A DNA stretch of 64,000 nucleotides from Drechslerella dactyloides (Eukaryota; Ascomycota; Orbiliomycetes; Orbiliales; Orbiliaceae): positions 1,240,001 to 1,304,000 of the forward strand of contig JAGTWJ010000007.1 of the NCBI GenBank assembly GCA_020064725.1, written 5' to 3'. Of the stretch, positions 44,424 to 55,667 are shown piece after piece. Position 1 is the stretch's first letter, and each line of letters starts with the position of its first letter. Position numbers and translations under genes: made by a program. The notes below the pieces were generated by a model. The model ran no database searches. It worked only from the letters and a program-made list of their open reading frames with translations, and had not been told where the DNA came from.

Positions 44424-45050
44424 CTCGGCGCACATGCTGCATTTCGGTTGGAGAGGCCAGCGCATGCAGCTGCAGACCAGCGCAGTTCCAATTCTTGAAG
44501 CTGGGTGGGGAGAGAGTGGCTTGAGGGCTTGGCTTGGCTTGTGAGTGTATGCTGGTACCAACCCAGCGCCCTAGCGATTTCTGGAAGCCCACAATACTGA
44601 TAGAGGTTGAGGTTCTACATTAGCATCGAGCATGCGTGCTGCATTATTCTGGATAGGCAGCGCATGCAGTAGTAGCCTAGCGCAGAACCTGTTCTTGAAG
44701 ATGAGGGTGGCTTGTGGGCTTAGCTTGGCTCGAGAGAGATGAGTACTATATCAGGTACGGAGAAGACTCCCATGTTGACGACGTCTAGGAGTCTATGATG
44801 CTAACAGAGGTTGATGTTCCAAGTTAGTATCGGGCATGGACGCCGCATCGTTCTGATAGGTCGGCGCGGTCCTGATCCTTGAAGTGGGCTGGAGGATCTG
44901 GAGATGAAGTTGCTTGTGGAGTCTTGGTTTGTGAGTGTACCAGGCACCAATCCAATTGCTCTGGATACTACCCAGCTGGCAGTGTCTTGAATATGCAACG
45001 CTGATAGAGGTCGAACTCTCAACTTTCAAGTTAGCATCGATACCATGATG
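44424..45050 (+). repeat. Three diverged tandem units of ~200 bp
   Basis: Units share an ordered set of words: a GCATG(C/G)-containing start, (A/T)(T/C)CTTGAAG, GTGGCTTG or TTGCTTGTGG, CTTGGCTTG or CTTGGTTTG, then GCTAACAGAGGTTGATG / CTGATAGAGGTTGAGG / CTGATAGAGGTCGAAC, and (G)TTAGCATCGA or TTAGTATCGG. The last anchor occurs at 44597, 44801 and 45001, giving periods of 204 and 200 bp. Units 1 and 3 are closest over the middle part. No coding frame is conserved between units. Confidence 0.8.
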
Positions 45051-45631
45051 AACAGCTCGCCGATATACCTGTCATTACTCAAGGCTTTCAGGCTGTAGAG
45101 CAGGGGAGGTGCGCAATATGTGTGATGTGCGCGGGTGACCACGCGGAGAGCTACGGCGACCTGTCATCACCTAGTGCACCATTGAAGGTGTAATATCAGG
45201 AGCGCCGAGGATAATGATTGGTGAGGGTACCCTCATGAAGGGAGATTGAATGGGAGAGTGTCTGGTCAAAGTACATCGGAGCGAGTGCGGTGATGGAAGC
45301 CATGTAGATGAGATGCAGCAGCTCTTAAATTCATTCAGCGCAGGCTTCAGCTCCAACGCTTGCCGGTCCAATGATTCATAAACGTAGCACTGTAGACGTT
45401 GACGTTTAAAAACTATCACCACTTCACATCACCAACCAGCGCCGCGACTTCTGCGAACATGCGCACATGCGCACATGCGCGCGCTTCCTCGCGTGCTCGC
45501 TTGTTCAAATCCTCTAATGTTCAAAGGCACTGATGGCTCGAATGTTGCGAATGTGCGCATCTTCAATTTCTCGCGTGTGTTAAGTAGCGACTCCTCACCA
45601 AATCCTCCGTCGCCACTACATCCTCCTCGCC
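45051..45631. promoter_or_regulatory. Upstream region of SHY1
   Basis: No gene. 45451-45580 contains GCGAACATGCGCACATGCGC and words such as GCGTGCTCGC, TGTTCAAATC and TCGAATGTT that also occur in the 32.4-kb repeat block. The SHY1 ATG follows at 45632 after a pyrimidine-rich tract. Promoter function is inferred from position only. Confidence 0.45.
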
Positions 45632-46819
45632 ATGGCGCTGCTACAGCTTCACCGCCGGATTGCGATCTGCCCTTCCTGCCGACGGCTGCTGCCCGCGCTC
45701 CGCCGCTTCGCCTCGCAGCCGGGTGATTCCGCCACGTTCACATCCCCGCTCGATCTGCCCCCGCGCCTCGTCCGGACGAACCGCCGCCACCGGCCGCTGG
45801 GACTCGCGATACTAGCGCTGATACCGCTCACCGCCTTCGCGCTGGGCACCTGGCAGATCCGCCGGCTGGAGTGGAAAACAGCGCTCGTGTCCCGCTGCGA
45901 AGACAACCTCGCGCGTCCGCCGCTGCCGCTGCCGCCGGCGCTGGACGTGAGCTCGATACCGTCGTTCGATTACCGGCGCGTCGTGACGCGGGGTGTTTTT
46001 CAGCACGACCGGGAGATGCTGCTCGGTCCGAGGCTGCACGATGGCGTGAACGGGTATATTGTCATCACGCCGCTGGATCGCAGTCTCGATGGCGGGTCCA
46101 CGATACTCGTCAATCGCGGGTGGATATCCAAGGACCTTGCGGACCGGCGGAAGCGGCGGCGGGTTGGTGGTGAAGCTGCGCTGCCGACGGGCGAGGTGCT
46201 CGTTGAGGGATTGCTACGGGAGCAGGGGAGGAAGAACATGTTCACGCCGGAGAACAAGCCGGAGAAGGGGGAGTGGTATTTCCCGGACATCGGCGAGATG
46301 GCCGCGTGGGTGGCGTCTAATGGTGATAAAAAGGTGCAAGAGGTGCTAATCGAGGAGACGAGCGGTATGAATATCTCTCTCATCATTGATCGATATAAAG
46401 TGTAGTTTACTGACGATGTCGATAGAGAACACGGTGCTGAATATGATGAAGCGTGAGAGCCGCGGGATCCCCATCGGCCGTGAAGCCGCCGTCAACATTC
46501 GCAACAACCACTTCCAATACATCGTCACCTGGTGAGTCAATTAATCACCTTCACTACTCCATAAACCAGTTCAATGCATTGTATAACTATTATGCTGCAT
46601 TATCCCCATATAAAAACAATATAATACACACCCATCCAACGCCGTCCACCCGATCTACCCTCTGTATAACGCTAGTCAGAATAACGCTAATGATACGATA
46701 TGATATAAAAACGCAGGTATTCCCTCGGCCTGGCGACCTCCGTCATGTTCTACATGCTCATCCGCCGCCCGCCCCGCGAAATCGCCCGCAAAGTCCGCCT
46801 GCAGAAAGACTGGGCGTAG
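45632..46819 (+). CDS. SHY1: Shy1/Surf1, cytochrome c oxidase assembly factor (313 aa, 3 exons)
   Basis: Surf1-family proteins of the inner mitochondrial membrane help mature the Cox1 module of complex IV. Exons 45632-46364, 46426-46531 and 46717-46819, in phase, 313 residues. The N terminus (MALLQLHRRIAICPSCRRLL) is a good targeting peptide. One membrane segment near residue 55 is followed by FALGTWQIRRLEWKTALV, the Surf1 signature. The intermembrane domain has FDYRRVVTRGVFQHDREMLL, GYIVITPLDR, ILVNRGWISKDL and EWYFPDIGEMAAWV. After intron 1 it continues GIPIGREAAVNIRNNHFQYI, then the second membrane helix YSLGLATSVMFYMLIRR. Intron 2 is 185 nt. Convergent with CENP-T (190 bp gap). Confidence 0.95.
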
Positions 46820-47009
46820 CCCCATTAATTTTCCCCCTTGATCAACCGACCTTTGTGAGATATTCTTCTCGTGAACCAATCCTGAGCCTAATAAGATTGC
46901 CTCGCGAGACCGACCACCCATCCCCTCTTCATCCACTGTACATACTATACCAGCTGTACATATGTATCCATCGCACTGTAGATAGTTGAAGATGATGGTA
47001 GTGTAGATA

Positions 47010-49036
47010 TTATTCCTCCTCGACTTGCACGCGCCGCCGCTTGGGCTTGGGGATGTTGCGGCGGGGTACCTGGATTCTGATATCCTGGAGCAGTTCTCGC
47101 GGCAAATGCTGCGTCGCGAGCGAAAACACCGTCGTCCGGTCGGATAACAGCCGGTGACTAACAAATCACGTCATATCAGCACTTACTCCCACCATATCCA
47201 TATCACACCTTTTCAAAATGAACCGATCGAGAAGAGACAAAGTGCATAGTAGGGCTCAGAATAGTGGTACTAACCGCCGCATGACCTGCACGACGTCCGC
47301 CTCTTCCACCGTCCGCCGCTTCGCATGCCGTGCGAAATTCCCCAAATCGCCGCCCAGATTCTCAAAGTACGCTTCCGAAGCCTGCATCACCGCGTCCATC
47401 GCTTCTTTGGACAGCTTTGGCGCGCCGGTGCGTGCGAGGATTGCTTTGATCGTTTTCGCAGGGATGCTGGGATACGGTATGCCGTGTGCTGATAATGGTA
47501 GTTCCTTCCGTTTTCGTTTTGTCCCGGCGGCTGTGTTACTCGTACTCGCGGCGCGGAGGTCTATTGCGTCGGAGTCTTGGATTGGCGGTAGCGGTTCGTC
47601 GTCGCTGGCGTCTGAGTCGATAAAGTCGCCGTGGAAGCCGCCGGGCGTCGGTGAGGAGATTTCCGCTGTGTTGATCGGGGGGAGGTCGTGCGGCTCGTCG
47701 TATCGGTCTTCCGGTGTGATTTCGACGTCGTCGTCGAGGGCTTCTTCGGGCTGGATGCTCGTGCTGCGGACGGGGGAGAGCGCGGCTTGTTCGTGCTCGA
47801 GGCGGAAGTCGGTTTCGTCGTCGGGGATTAGATCTGGCGGGTTGAAGAACGCGCTGCCCTCCTCGTCGTTAGTGGGGAGGTCGGCCGTCCTGTCTCTGTA
47901 CGCCCATACTCGTTAGCTCTTCAATAGAATGACACTTGTGGTAGTGAATACATACGCAAAGCTGAGTTCGCCCCCAAATTGACCCGTCACCTCCTCCTCG
48001 TCAAACATCTCGTCGAGCAGCTCCGCGCCCGCCTCCTGGACGATGCTATCGTCCATGACCACGTCGTCAAAGTCGCGGAACCGGTCGAACGGGTTCGGCA
48101 AAAAGCTCATCCGGCGATCGGTCTCCGGTGCTGCTCGCCGCGCGACTTCACTGTCGATATCCATGGTATCCCCGTCATCCCCCAGCGGCGACGTCAGTTC
48201 CGGCGGCGGGGAGAGCGACGTTTCGTCGTCGTTTTGTATGATTGCAGCCGAGGTCAGCGTGCGGCCGATGAGCTTGAGCGAAGCGTTGGACAGACGCGGT
48301 GGCGGGCGTAGCGGCGGCGGGGACGGCGAGGAGGAGAGAGCGGCGAGGTCGCGAGAGAGGCGGGTCAGTGTGCGGCGGCGGGAGGCGGCAGCGGCGGGGT
48401 CAATCGTGGGCTTCGGGGTGGGCACGAATGGCTTTGTCGTCGGTGCCGTTACTAGTCACGCTATCAGCATTTCACATCCTTTCATAGCGGTATTCATTCC
48501 TGCCGGCAGCATGAATGAGGGTACGTACTCCGGCTGAACTGCCGCAGCGCGTCCCGCAGATCGTCCTCCTCCTCGCCTTTGAACCGCGACGTCCGCCTCT
48601 TGCTCTGGTTCTTGTACGGCGTGGCGCGCGAGTTGTACCCGCGGATGGCATGCGGTGTCGTCGCCTTGCGGCGCGCGGTGGTGCCCGCGGACGACGGCGG
48701 GCGCACGTAGGACGGGGTGACGGGCTCGACGGTCGACGCGCGGGGCGTCTGTTCCGCCAGCGCGGACGAGAAGAGCGGCGCCGGCGTCTACAAGCACCAT
48801 ATTAGCATATAAACGATATATAGTACCTGGGAAGGTAGAGGGCGGTGTATTGTACGGACGTAAGGCTCGTCTCGAAGGGGCGACGTCATGGCCCGCGGGA
48901 CGGCGACGGCGATGGGCGCCGGCGAGATGCTCATGCTGCTGCTCGGGGGCGCAGCCTCGGGGAATGTCTCGACGGCAGCCCGCGGCGGCGTCCGGCGGAG
49001 GGCGTTGCGGGGCGCAAAGACGTTGTCGTCGGCCAT
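47010..49036 (-). CDS. CENP-T, inner kinetochore histone-fold protein (577 aa, 5 exons)
   Basis: CENP-T (Cnn1 in budding yeast) joins centromeric chromatin to the Ndc80 complex. Exons (minus): 49036-48827, 48787-48529, 48451-47956, 47895-47275 and 47157-47010, in phase, 577 residues. The long N-terminal part is disordered with acidic patches (NDEEGSAFFNPPDL, DSDASDDEPLPPIQD) and many SP/TP sites, as expected for the regulated Ndc80-binding tail. The C terminus is a histone fold: GIPYPSIPAKTIKAILARTG, SKEAMDAVMQASEAYFENLG, KRRTVEEADVVQVMRR and HRLLSDRTTVFSLATQHLPR. It ends in a basic tail. Intron 1 is only 39 nt. Start: first Met (MADDNVF) after the divergent promoter; an upstream Met at 49180 would lengthen the product with unlikely sequence. 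High confidence from the fold pattern. Confidence 0.9.
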
Positions 49037-49279
49037 TGTCGTGGTGATTGGTGGTTGTGGAAGGTGTCGATAAAGATCGCGATGGATGGCGTTCTGTCGC
49101 GGGCGCATGTATTGTTGGCTATTGTTGTTAGCAGTTTTCGTCGCGTGTGAGCTGCCGCACCGCCGCCGCCGAGAAGTCAATCGGGTGTCGCCAAGAAGTG
49201 TGGCCGCTAACCGAGATTTATATCCTCAACTTCACGATCGCATTGCATTCACATCTTCAAATCTCGACCGCAAGACAGC
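49037..49279. promoter_or_regulatory. Bidirectional promoter of CENP-T and CMS1
   Basis: 243 bp between the two divergent start codons, with no room for another gene. No specific factor site can be named. Confidence 0.6.
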
Positions 49280-50310
49280 ATGGACGACGACTACGACTCC
49301 GGTAATGATGTCGCCGTAACGACAGCAGCAGAGCCGCTCTCCCGTCGCAAACGAAAGCGCGCAAAGCGTGAAGCCGAAGTCACACCCGCGAAAAAGCCGC
49401 GACAGTCGCCTGACGTCGATACTTCCACTCGATCCACCAACACCAAGAAGACCAATGCTACGAAGACCTCCAAACGAACGGCGAAGACGCGCGCGAATGG
49501 CAATGCGCCAGATACATCGAGCATCGACGAGTCGATTGCAGGCATGGACGGCCGGATGATGGCCGACTTTGTCGCACAACGGATACAGCGGGCGAACAAG
49601 GACCTCTCCTTCGTCGAGCTGGGCGACCGCGTGCTGCCCGGTACGCCATTCTCACTGGCTTCGTCTGCATTTGTAGACACGTTCGATATAAATGATGCTA
49701 ACGACATGTATATACAATAGAAAGCGTATACATCGACACGAGCGCCTGTCCAGCGAGATCGCTCTCATCCCTATGCGACTACATGGAGAAATGTGCGTAC
49801 ACCCTCCTCCACAATGTTCCAATTATGCTAACCAGATCTTCGACAGTCTGCACGAAGAAGGGCCAGTCCTCCATCTCCCACCTCAAATCCTCCCCAAAGG
49901 CCCCCGGCTCCCCACACACCCTCGTCATCGCCCCCGCCGCCCTCCGCGCCGCCGACCTGGTCCGCATCCTCCGCAAATACCAGACCGCGGACGCCGCCGT
50001 CGCCAAATTCTTCGCGAAACACGTCAAACTCTCCGAAGCCACCGAATACGCTGCGAAAACCCGCATCGGCATCGCAGTCGGCACGCCCGCCCGAATCGTC
50101 GACTTGATCCGCGACGGCAGCCTGCAAGTTCGATACCTCGCGCGGGTCGTCCTGGACGTAAGCTACCTCGACGCCAAGCGCCGCGGCATGTGGGACATCA
50201 AGGAAGTCCAAGACCGCGTCGTCGAGCTGCTCAACATGGACGCCGTGCGGAAGCGGCTGGAAGGCGGCGGCGGCAGCGAGGAAGACAAGCGCGGCGTCAT
50301 GTTCTTCTAA
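49280..50310 (+). CDS. CMS1: Cms1, 90S pre-ribosome (SSU processome) protein (298 aa, 3 exons)
   Basis: Cms1 is a helicase-core-like protein found with early 90S pre-ribosomes in the nucleolus. Exons 49280-49640, 49721-49792 and 49847-50310, in phase, 298 residues (yeast protein ~290). The N terminus is Lys/Arg-rich (RRKRKRAKREAEVTPAKK), suited to nucleolar location. After DLSFVELGDRVLP, exon 2 supplies ESVYIDTSACPARSLSSLCD. Exon 3 has the family core: SPHTLVIAPAALRAADLVRI, KTRIGIAVGTPARIVDLIRD and YLARVVLDVSYLDAKRRGMW. The donor G|GTACGC at 49641 is chosen because it restores the family block; reading through would end in an unrelated tail. It is convergent with CIA30 (73 bp between stops), so the 3' UTRs must overlap. 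Confidence 0.9.
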
Positions 50311-50383
50311 CACCGCACCATACTGTACATATATAAAAGCAATATTTTTTCCCAACACCCAACGCCGTCTATAGAATAACTCA

Positions 50384-51279
50384 TCAGTAGAGTCTACCGT
50401 CTCCGATGACCGTACCGTGTCCCCAGTCCAGCCACTCCCGCTTCCCATCGACCTCCACAGCCTCAACCGCGTCCGCGGGCGCCTGATTCGTCGCCCAGAC
50501 GCTATGCACGCAAAGCTTGAACGGACCTTCTATGCGATCCGTAGTGCTGAACCCCACCGTCGTAATCCGCCGCGTGATCATCGCCGTCTGGTCGTGCGAC
50601 ATTATCCCGTCGAGCGTCCGCACGAATGCGTCCGGCTGTATCACTATCGTCTCCCACTCCCCCGTCCGCCGGACGAATAAGCGGTGCTGGTGCAGCGCGT
50701 CGTCGGAGATGCCGTCGGTTTGTACGTTGATGAAATAGGTGCGGTGGTCCGTCTTCACGCGCATGGCGAGCATGTGGTAGCGGTCGAGGTCGTACGTTCG
50801 CTTGCCGAGTATCGTGCGGCCGAGTGCTGCGGTGCGGAAGCCGGCGTATCCGGAGCGATTGACGTCCGGTCTGTTCTTTTGGTTGGGTAGTTTTGAAGAG
50901 ATGTTGCCGTGGAAGACGCCGTAGACGCGTGGGATGGAAGGGCGGTAGGAGGGGGTGTTGGGCGGCGGAGGGGGGTCTGCGGGGCGTTGTTCCTCGACGA
51001 TGGCGAAATCGGCGGTGGAGTGGCCGCCTTCGCTTTGGTCCGTCATTACGACGACGCGGTCGCGGGTGACGGCGTCGTCGGCGTTGAAGAGGTAGAGGTC
51101 TTCGTCCTTCGGTGAGATGTACGCGCCGTCCAGGACTGTCATGATATCGGTTAGTGAGTGCGCGGATGGGTGATAGCGGGGCGGGATGTACTCTTCTTGG
51201 TCTCCCAGCGGACGTGCAGGAGGCTGCGCCGCCAGAAGCCGGGCTCCTGGTACAGCCGCGCGAGCGTCGGGCGAAACAT
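50384..51279 (-). CDS. CIA30: CIA30/NDUFAF1, complex I intermediate-associated protein 30 (279 aa, 2 exons)
   Basis: CIA30 is a chaperone for the membrane arm intermediate of mitochondrial complex I; its presence implies the fungus makes proton-pumping complex I. Exons (minus) 51279-51192 and 51135-50384 (intron 56 nt) give 279 residues. Family features: RPTLARLYQEPGFWRRSLLH, TDQSEGGHSTADFAIV, YGVFHGNISSKLP (G-FxG-iS pattern), SGYAGFRTAA, DRYHMLAMRVKTDHRTYFIN, RTLDGIMSHDQTAMITRRIT and VGFSTTDRIEGPFKLCVHSV. The preferred start is the Met at 51279 (MFRPTL); an upstream in-frame Met at 51342 would add 21 residues with little targeting character. Convergent with CMS1. Confidence 0.93.
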
Positions 51280-53035
51280 CGCGACGTCAATTGGCGGGGT
51301 GGTGGCGGTGATGCTAAGGTGGGATGCTCGCTGGACGTTCAAATGCTAGCGCCAAGATAACCCGTCGCACAAAGCCGAAACGGACTATGATTATGTAATG
51401 CCTACTAAAATCCAACAACATCCAACGCATTATGGGCAGTCCAGCACCCTTGTTGCTCATTTACGACCACCTTTTACTGCAGATTCATAACTTTAGCGCT
51501 CGAGCGGTGCGGTTTGCTCAGAAAATGGGAAAGGGGGAAAAGGGGGGCTGTACTAGACCGGTTCGTCTCCCATCATTTGTCCCGCCTCCTATTGTGTGCC
51601 CACATTTCGCCCCGCAGCCTGAGTTGGCAGTCCAGCTTGCATCCAGAAAAGTGCCTACATAGAATACGTCACCAGATGGTATAATAGAAAAGGTTCCGCC
51701 GTATGTGAACGGTATACTGGTATACCAACGATACACCATCGCTAGTATAGTTTATAAGAAGACTGCAGTACTAACAGTATCATCACCCGGTTCAAGTGCA
51801 AATTAATACTTTTCTTGATCTTAATATATTGGCTTTTGCTATGAGATAATACTCAGCAGCTATATTTATACTATAATGACCCACAGATGCAGTAGTGGTG
51901 ATAGTTATAGATGACAAACTAAGTCAATAGTGTTAAGGATTACCGCAGCACCGGAGATAGATCTCAAAATTTCAAGAGAACACTTGAAGAAATTAGACAT
52001 ACTTTAATGAATCAGATCAGCAAAATTTTTTCCCAACAGTTCAGCCAATATACACCACTCACTAAATACAATAATAACACCCCTTTGCACCAAGCTAGGC
52101 AAAGCCTTAAATTGAATCTTAAAACTAAGACCATTAAGTAAAAACATATTAATAAAAATATAGCCTATCTCAAAATACAAACTCTTGCTATTGAATTGGA
52201 TAATGCACTGTTCTACTCTCAGAAGTAAACATCCTCACATTATTGACCAAACCAACATGAAATTTCATGGAATCTCAGTACGATAAACAGCATAACGGAC
52301 GTTCCGGCGGGCGAAGCAGCTCTATGGGATGTTTTAGGATTAACTGCCTTCAGCCCCAAAACTGCTGGAAAAGGATAGGAAACTCCTAGATCCCAATGGA
52401 GACCTACGGCCCAAAACCGATGAACCTTGCTGCAACACAGCGCCAACTCAGAAGAAACCCCAAAAATCCAATAGCACTCTATATTACGGATGTAACAAGC
52501 GAGGACATGTCTTACGCAACTGCCCCAACAAAAAACATACAGCCAGTAACCTTACTAAGGAAAGAATCTCAGGAAAAACAATTCGGAAGGATATAACGAG
52601 AATATAAGACCGAAGTCTTTGATAAAATCTCTAAAAGCATCTGGGATATTATATGTCTTGGAGTCAAACACTCAAATATTGTATGTCAATGTAAGTGGAG
52701 AAGCGAGACTGTCTGATCTTCTTAGATCATCAAGCATATATCATATTGAATTTTCATTATCCTAGTACTCCTTAAGGTCCGGTAGGCGAAGGTTGTTAAT
52801 CAACCTAAGAGCCAAACCAAAACAGATGTGAACCTAAATTGAGTGCACCGGCTCAGCATGTTAGGTGTATCATGGTAGGCTGCAGTACATCAATTCAATC
52901 CCAAACACGGAAATAAAAGCCTTGTTAGGAATAACCAAGAATCAAGAAGCGGTGCACCGTTTCCAACCACCCTGGGTTTTAATGAAACATAAAATAAATT
53001 ATCTTTCAACATGTAATAATAACATAGAGTATATG
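51280..53035. other. AT-rich intergenic island edge with retroelement relic
   Basis: 51.75-53.0 kb is markedly AT-rich with many TAAT/ATTA words and frequent stops in all frames, unlike the housekeeping block before it. Apart from the gag relic at 52396-52600 nothing definable is seen. The boundary with GC-rich sequence near 51.7 kb is rather sharp. Confidence 0.6.
52396..52600 (+). pseudogene. Relic of a Ty3-type retroelement gag (zinc knuckle)
   Basis: 52396-52440 reads METYGPKPMNLAATQ, like the PMDLDAT block that precedes the zinc knuckle in gag proteins of fungal Ty3/gypsy elements. After a frameshift, 52479-52538 reads TLYYGCNKRGHVLRNCPNKK, a CCHC knuckle whose first Cys is Tyr (TGT or TGC to TAT, a G-to-A change). 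Frameshift, substitution and lack of pol indicate an old inactivated copy. RIP would fit the G-to-A change and the AT-richness but is not shown. Confidence 0.65.
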
Positions 53036-55393
53036 TCAATCAAATCTTCGGGATAGTATATCATGCCCGGCTCTTAAGGTTCTCGCTTGCATCTCTAGCT
53101 CTTCCCTCTTTGCGGCTATGATATCCGACTCACCAACCATAATTAGTATATCCTCTGCGTTTGTTTTGTGTACCATAAGCGGGTTGAATAGCTTCAACGG
53201 GCTTTCCTCGTCCTGAATTAGATAGTAGTCAATAGCCTGGAGGCAGATCGCGTCGACGAATCTTTTTCTAGCAACTTTATAGTATGCTTTTAGATTATCG
53301 TGAATTTCATCCCGTTGATGTTGAGCGTTGTCTTTACCCAGTGCTTTCGTAATTTCCGATAGGGATAGAAGAGGCTCTTCTGAATCAAGAGCCGTCCAAG
53401 CATTAAGGTTTTGGAATTGGAGGTGTATCCTGTCCACCCTTGCCTTCACGACATTATCGGCGAAATAATGATTCAGGGTGAGAAGGGTGCCCTTCCTCTC
53501 CACATCAAGAAGCATGCTGCTTTGGTTGACCGCGATTGTATATGATTGAAGGAGTTTCGGTTTAAGATAATTAAAGATCTTTGCCGTTATATCCCTATCC
53601 CCACAAACCTCCTCAAGCACTTGATAGATGAAGAGATGAATTTCGTGAATAATGCGTTTCATGTGCTTGCTAGTCAGAGCCTCCCAGTTATTTGACTGCT
53701 CTGCAAACAAGTACCGTAGGAATTGGGGACTGTAAGTTCCAATTTCAAACCCCCGTGTTTTATTGTATTCATTTGAAATCCATTCGCAGATGGGTTCTCC
53801 TGATATTCGGATGCTGTATGCTGATGTATCGAGTAAACACCACAAGTCTTCTTCCCGGAACTTGTTGTATGTTGAGATGGCGTCTTCGGCTCCTATTTGT
53901 CTCGCCGCGCCTTCTTGGGGTGACTCGGAGGGCGCGTTGGAATTGAAATCCCGAGAATGACCATACCTGGACATCGCTTTTGAAAACTCTTCATTCAATC
54001 TCATAATGGTCGTGGCGAGTCGGAAACTCTCATTCAAAACAAAAGCTTGATGCCTCGTGTAATAGCCGTCTATGGCGTTCGATGCGAGATTTTGAAAGCC
54101 GATTGCGAGTTCCATAAGTTTCTGACTTCGCTTGGCTTCAGTATCAAGTTTAGGGCCAAGTGCAATGAGATTTCTCTCGCAATCCCGCAATCGTTTCGCA
54201 AGCTCTAAGCTAACGTTTTGGAATTCTCGGCGAGTTAGATTGATGAGAAGAGTCTTCATACGAGTTTCGAGGGCTTGGATCCCGGCTCTCTGCCGATCAA
54301 TCAAACTCCACGGGGCGGTGGTGAAAAATGTTGCCTCTTTAGAGTGTCTCTCAGCTAGTGTCGTGTGTATTTCTTGTTGACTTCTATTTCGAACGATGCA
54401 ATAGCCTAATTTTTGACCAATTGCCTTTTCGTTTATAAGGTCAATAATCTAAGCCGAATTAGCATGTCCCCGCTACTTAGTGAATCTTCACTACTAACCT
54501 TATTTTCAGAGCCTGCGTCGACTAAATCAGGCTTTGTAAAAACCGTTAAAGTGCGTTCCCGTGTGGGATCGGCTTCCTCGGCCATTTGCAAGATCTCCTG
54601 AGTAGCTACATCTACATTTGCCGGTACAACCGCCCTATCGACCAGTCAGGTTTGTATATCGACATATTTTGGGCAAATTCATACAAAACAATGCTCCTAG
54701 GATTCTCTATATAACGCTTGACCATGTTTCTGACAAGGCCGATGTCGCTAGTAGTAGTCTGGCCCGAAATTGGCCCTAACCAACCATCAGTATGATCTTC
54801 AGTGAGCAGGATGGGCAGGAGAACCAACTTCTGAAAAGTCCAGGCACATCCAGAACACTGAAGTGCTCGAGTAGAGGACCATTGAATTCAAATTTCAAGA
54901 TATCATTAGAAAATGATTCTTGCCCCTCCTGCAATTCATCGAGGATCTTGGGTACGCCCATAAGTTCACAGGCAGAGTTAATGGTGCCTAGATATTCCTC
55001 ACTGTTAAGCGTTGAGATACCTTGAGCCTCAAATTCGAGTGGCTTTCTATTGTTCAAGTGTTCTTTGCCACCGGCGTTGATAATCGAGGCATGGACTGAT
55101 TCGGTAGGTGACCTTCTAAAGGTTATCTGGGTAACAAATCTGGTACATAGACCACTGTCTCGAGGGAACGGTAGACCTGTTAACCCTTCAAGGACAGAGC
55201 TCTTTCCACTCGATTGATCTCCTACAACTACCAACTAAAAAGTATGAACGTAAGTTTTGCCAATCTAGTAATACGCTAATAAATCTTATCGAACCTGTGG
55301 TAATGATATCCAATCTGCTACCCCAGCGTCATGGAGGCGGTCGATTTTCTCGAGGCGGAGTTGATCCTCCTGTAGGTATTTCGTTGTCGCCAT
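53036..55393 (-). CDS. Dynamin superfamily GTPase, Mx-like (714 aa, 5 exons)
   Basis: A large self-assembling GTPase. Exons (minus): 55393-55295, 55234-54829, 54775-54685, 54634-54499 and 54448-53036, all in phase, 714 residues. GTPase motifs: G1 VVVGDQSSGKSSVLEGLTGL (residues ~35-54), G3 DVPG (~162), and G4 TKPD within RERTLTVFTKPDLV (~232). NPRSIVLAVVPANVDVATQE, the usual dynamin strand, is restored by splicing a 50-nt intron. The middle/stalk region and a C-terminal GED-like region (EIHDNLKAYYKVARKRFVDA) are present; no PH or Pro-rich domain is seen. It is one of a large fungal accessory family distinct from Vps1 and Dnm1, and its role is unknown. It is intact despite sitting in an AT-rich island next to a dead retroelement. 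Confidence 0.92.
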
Positions 55394-55667
55394 TTCAAAC
55401 TTGACGCTTGTTAGCCGTAAATTAGAGGTGTAGTTGACGTGATATATAGAACTTATTTGTATCTATATATGCTTTCAATGAGTAGCGGGCTGGTCTAGCC
55501 TAGCTGAAAGAGGAAACCTGTGCGACAATTGATGTAAGATTGTGAACGCAAACATCATGCCGGAAGCAGACCTGTGGAAATGGATTCTTGGATGCGCGGC
55601 CTATTTAACTTGCCCAGCCCATCAACACACATCCAAACATCGAAGTTTCGTTTCTGTAGCTCACACC
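55394..55667. promoter_or_regulatory. Divergent spacer between the dynamin-like and ubiquitin-fold genes
   Basis: The two genes point away from each other with ~275 bp between their preferred start codons. The plus-strand frame is open back to an earlier ATG at 55542, so the true spacer may be shorter. No specific site is recognised. Confidence 0.45.

Noticed and set aside
47218..47916. 232-codon plus-strand frame opposite CENP-T
   Set aside because: Antisense of the CENP-T exon that encodes the acidic region and histone fold.
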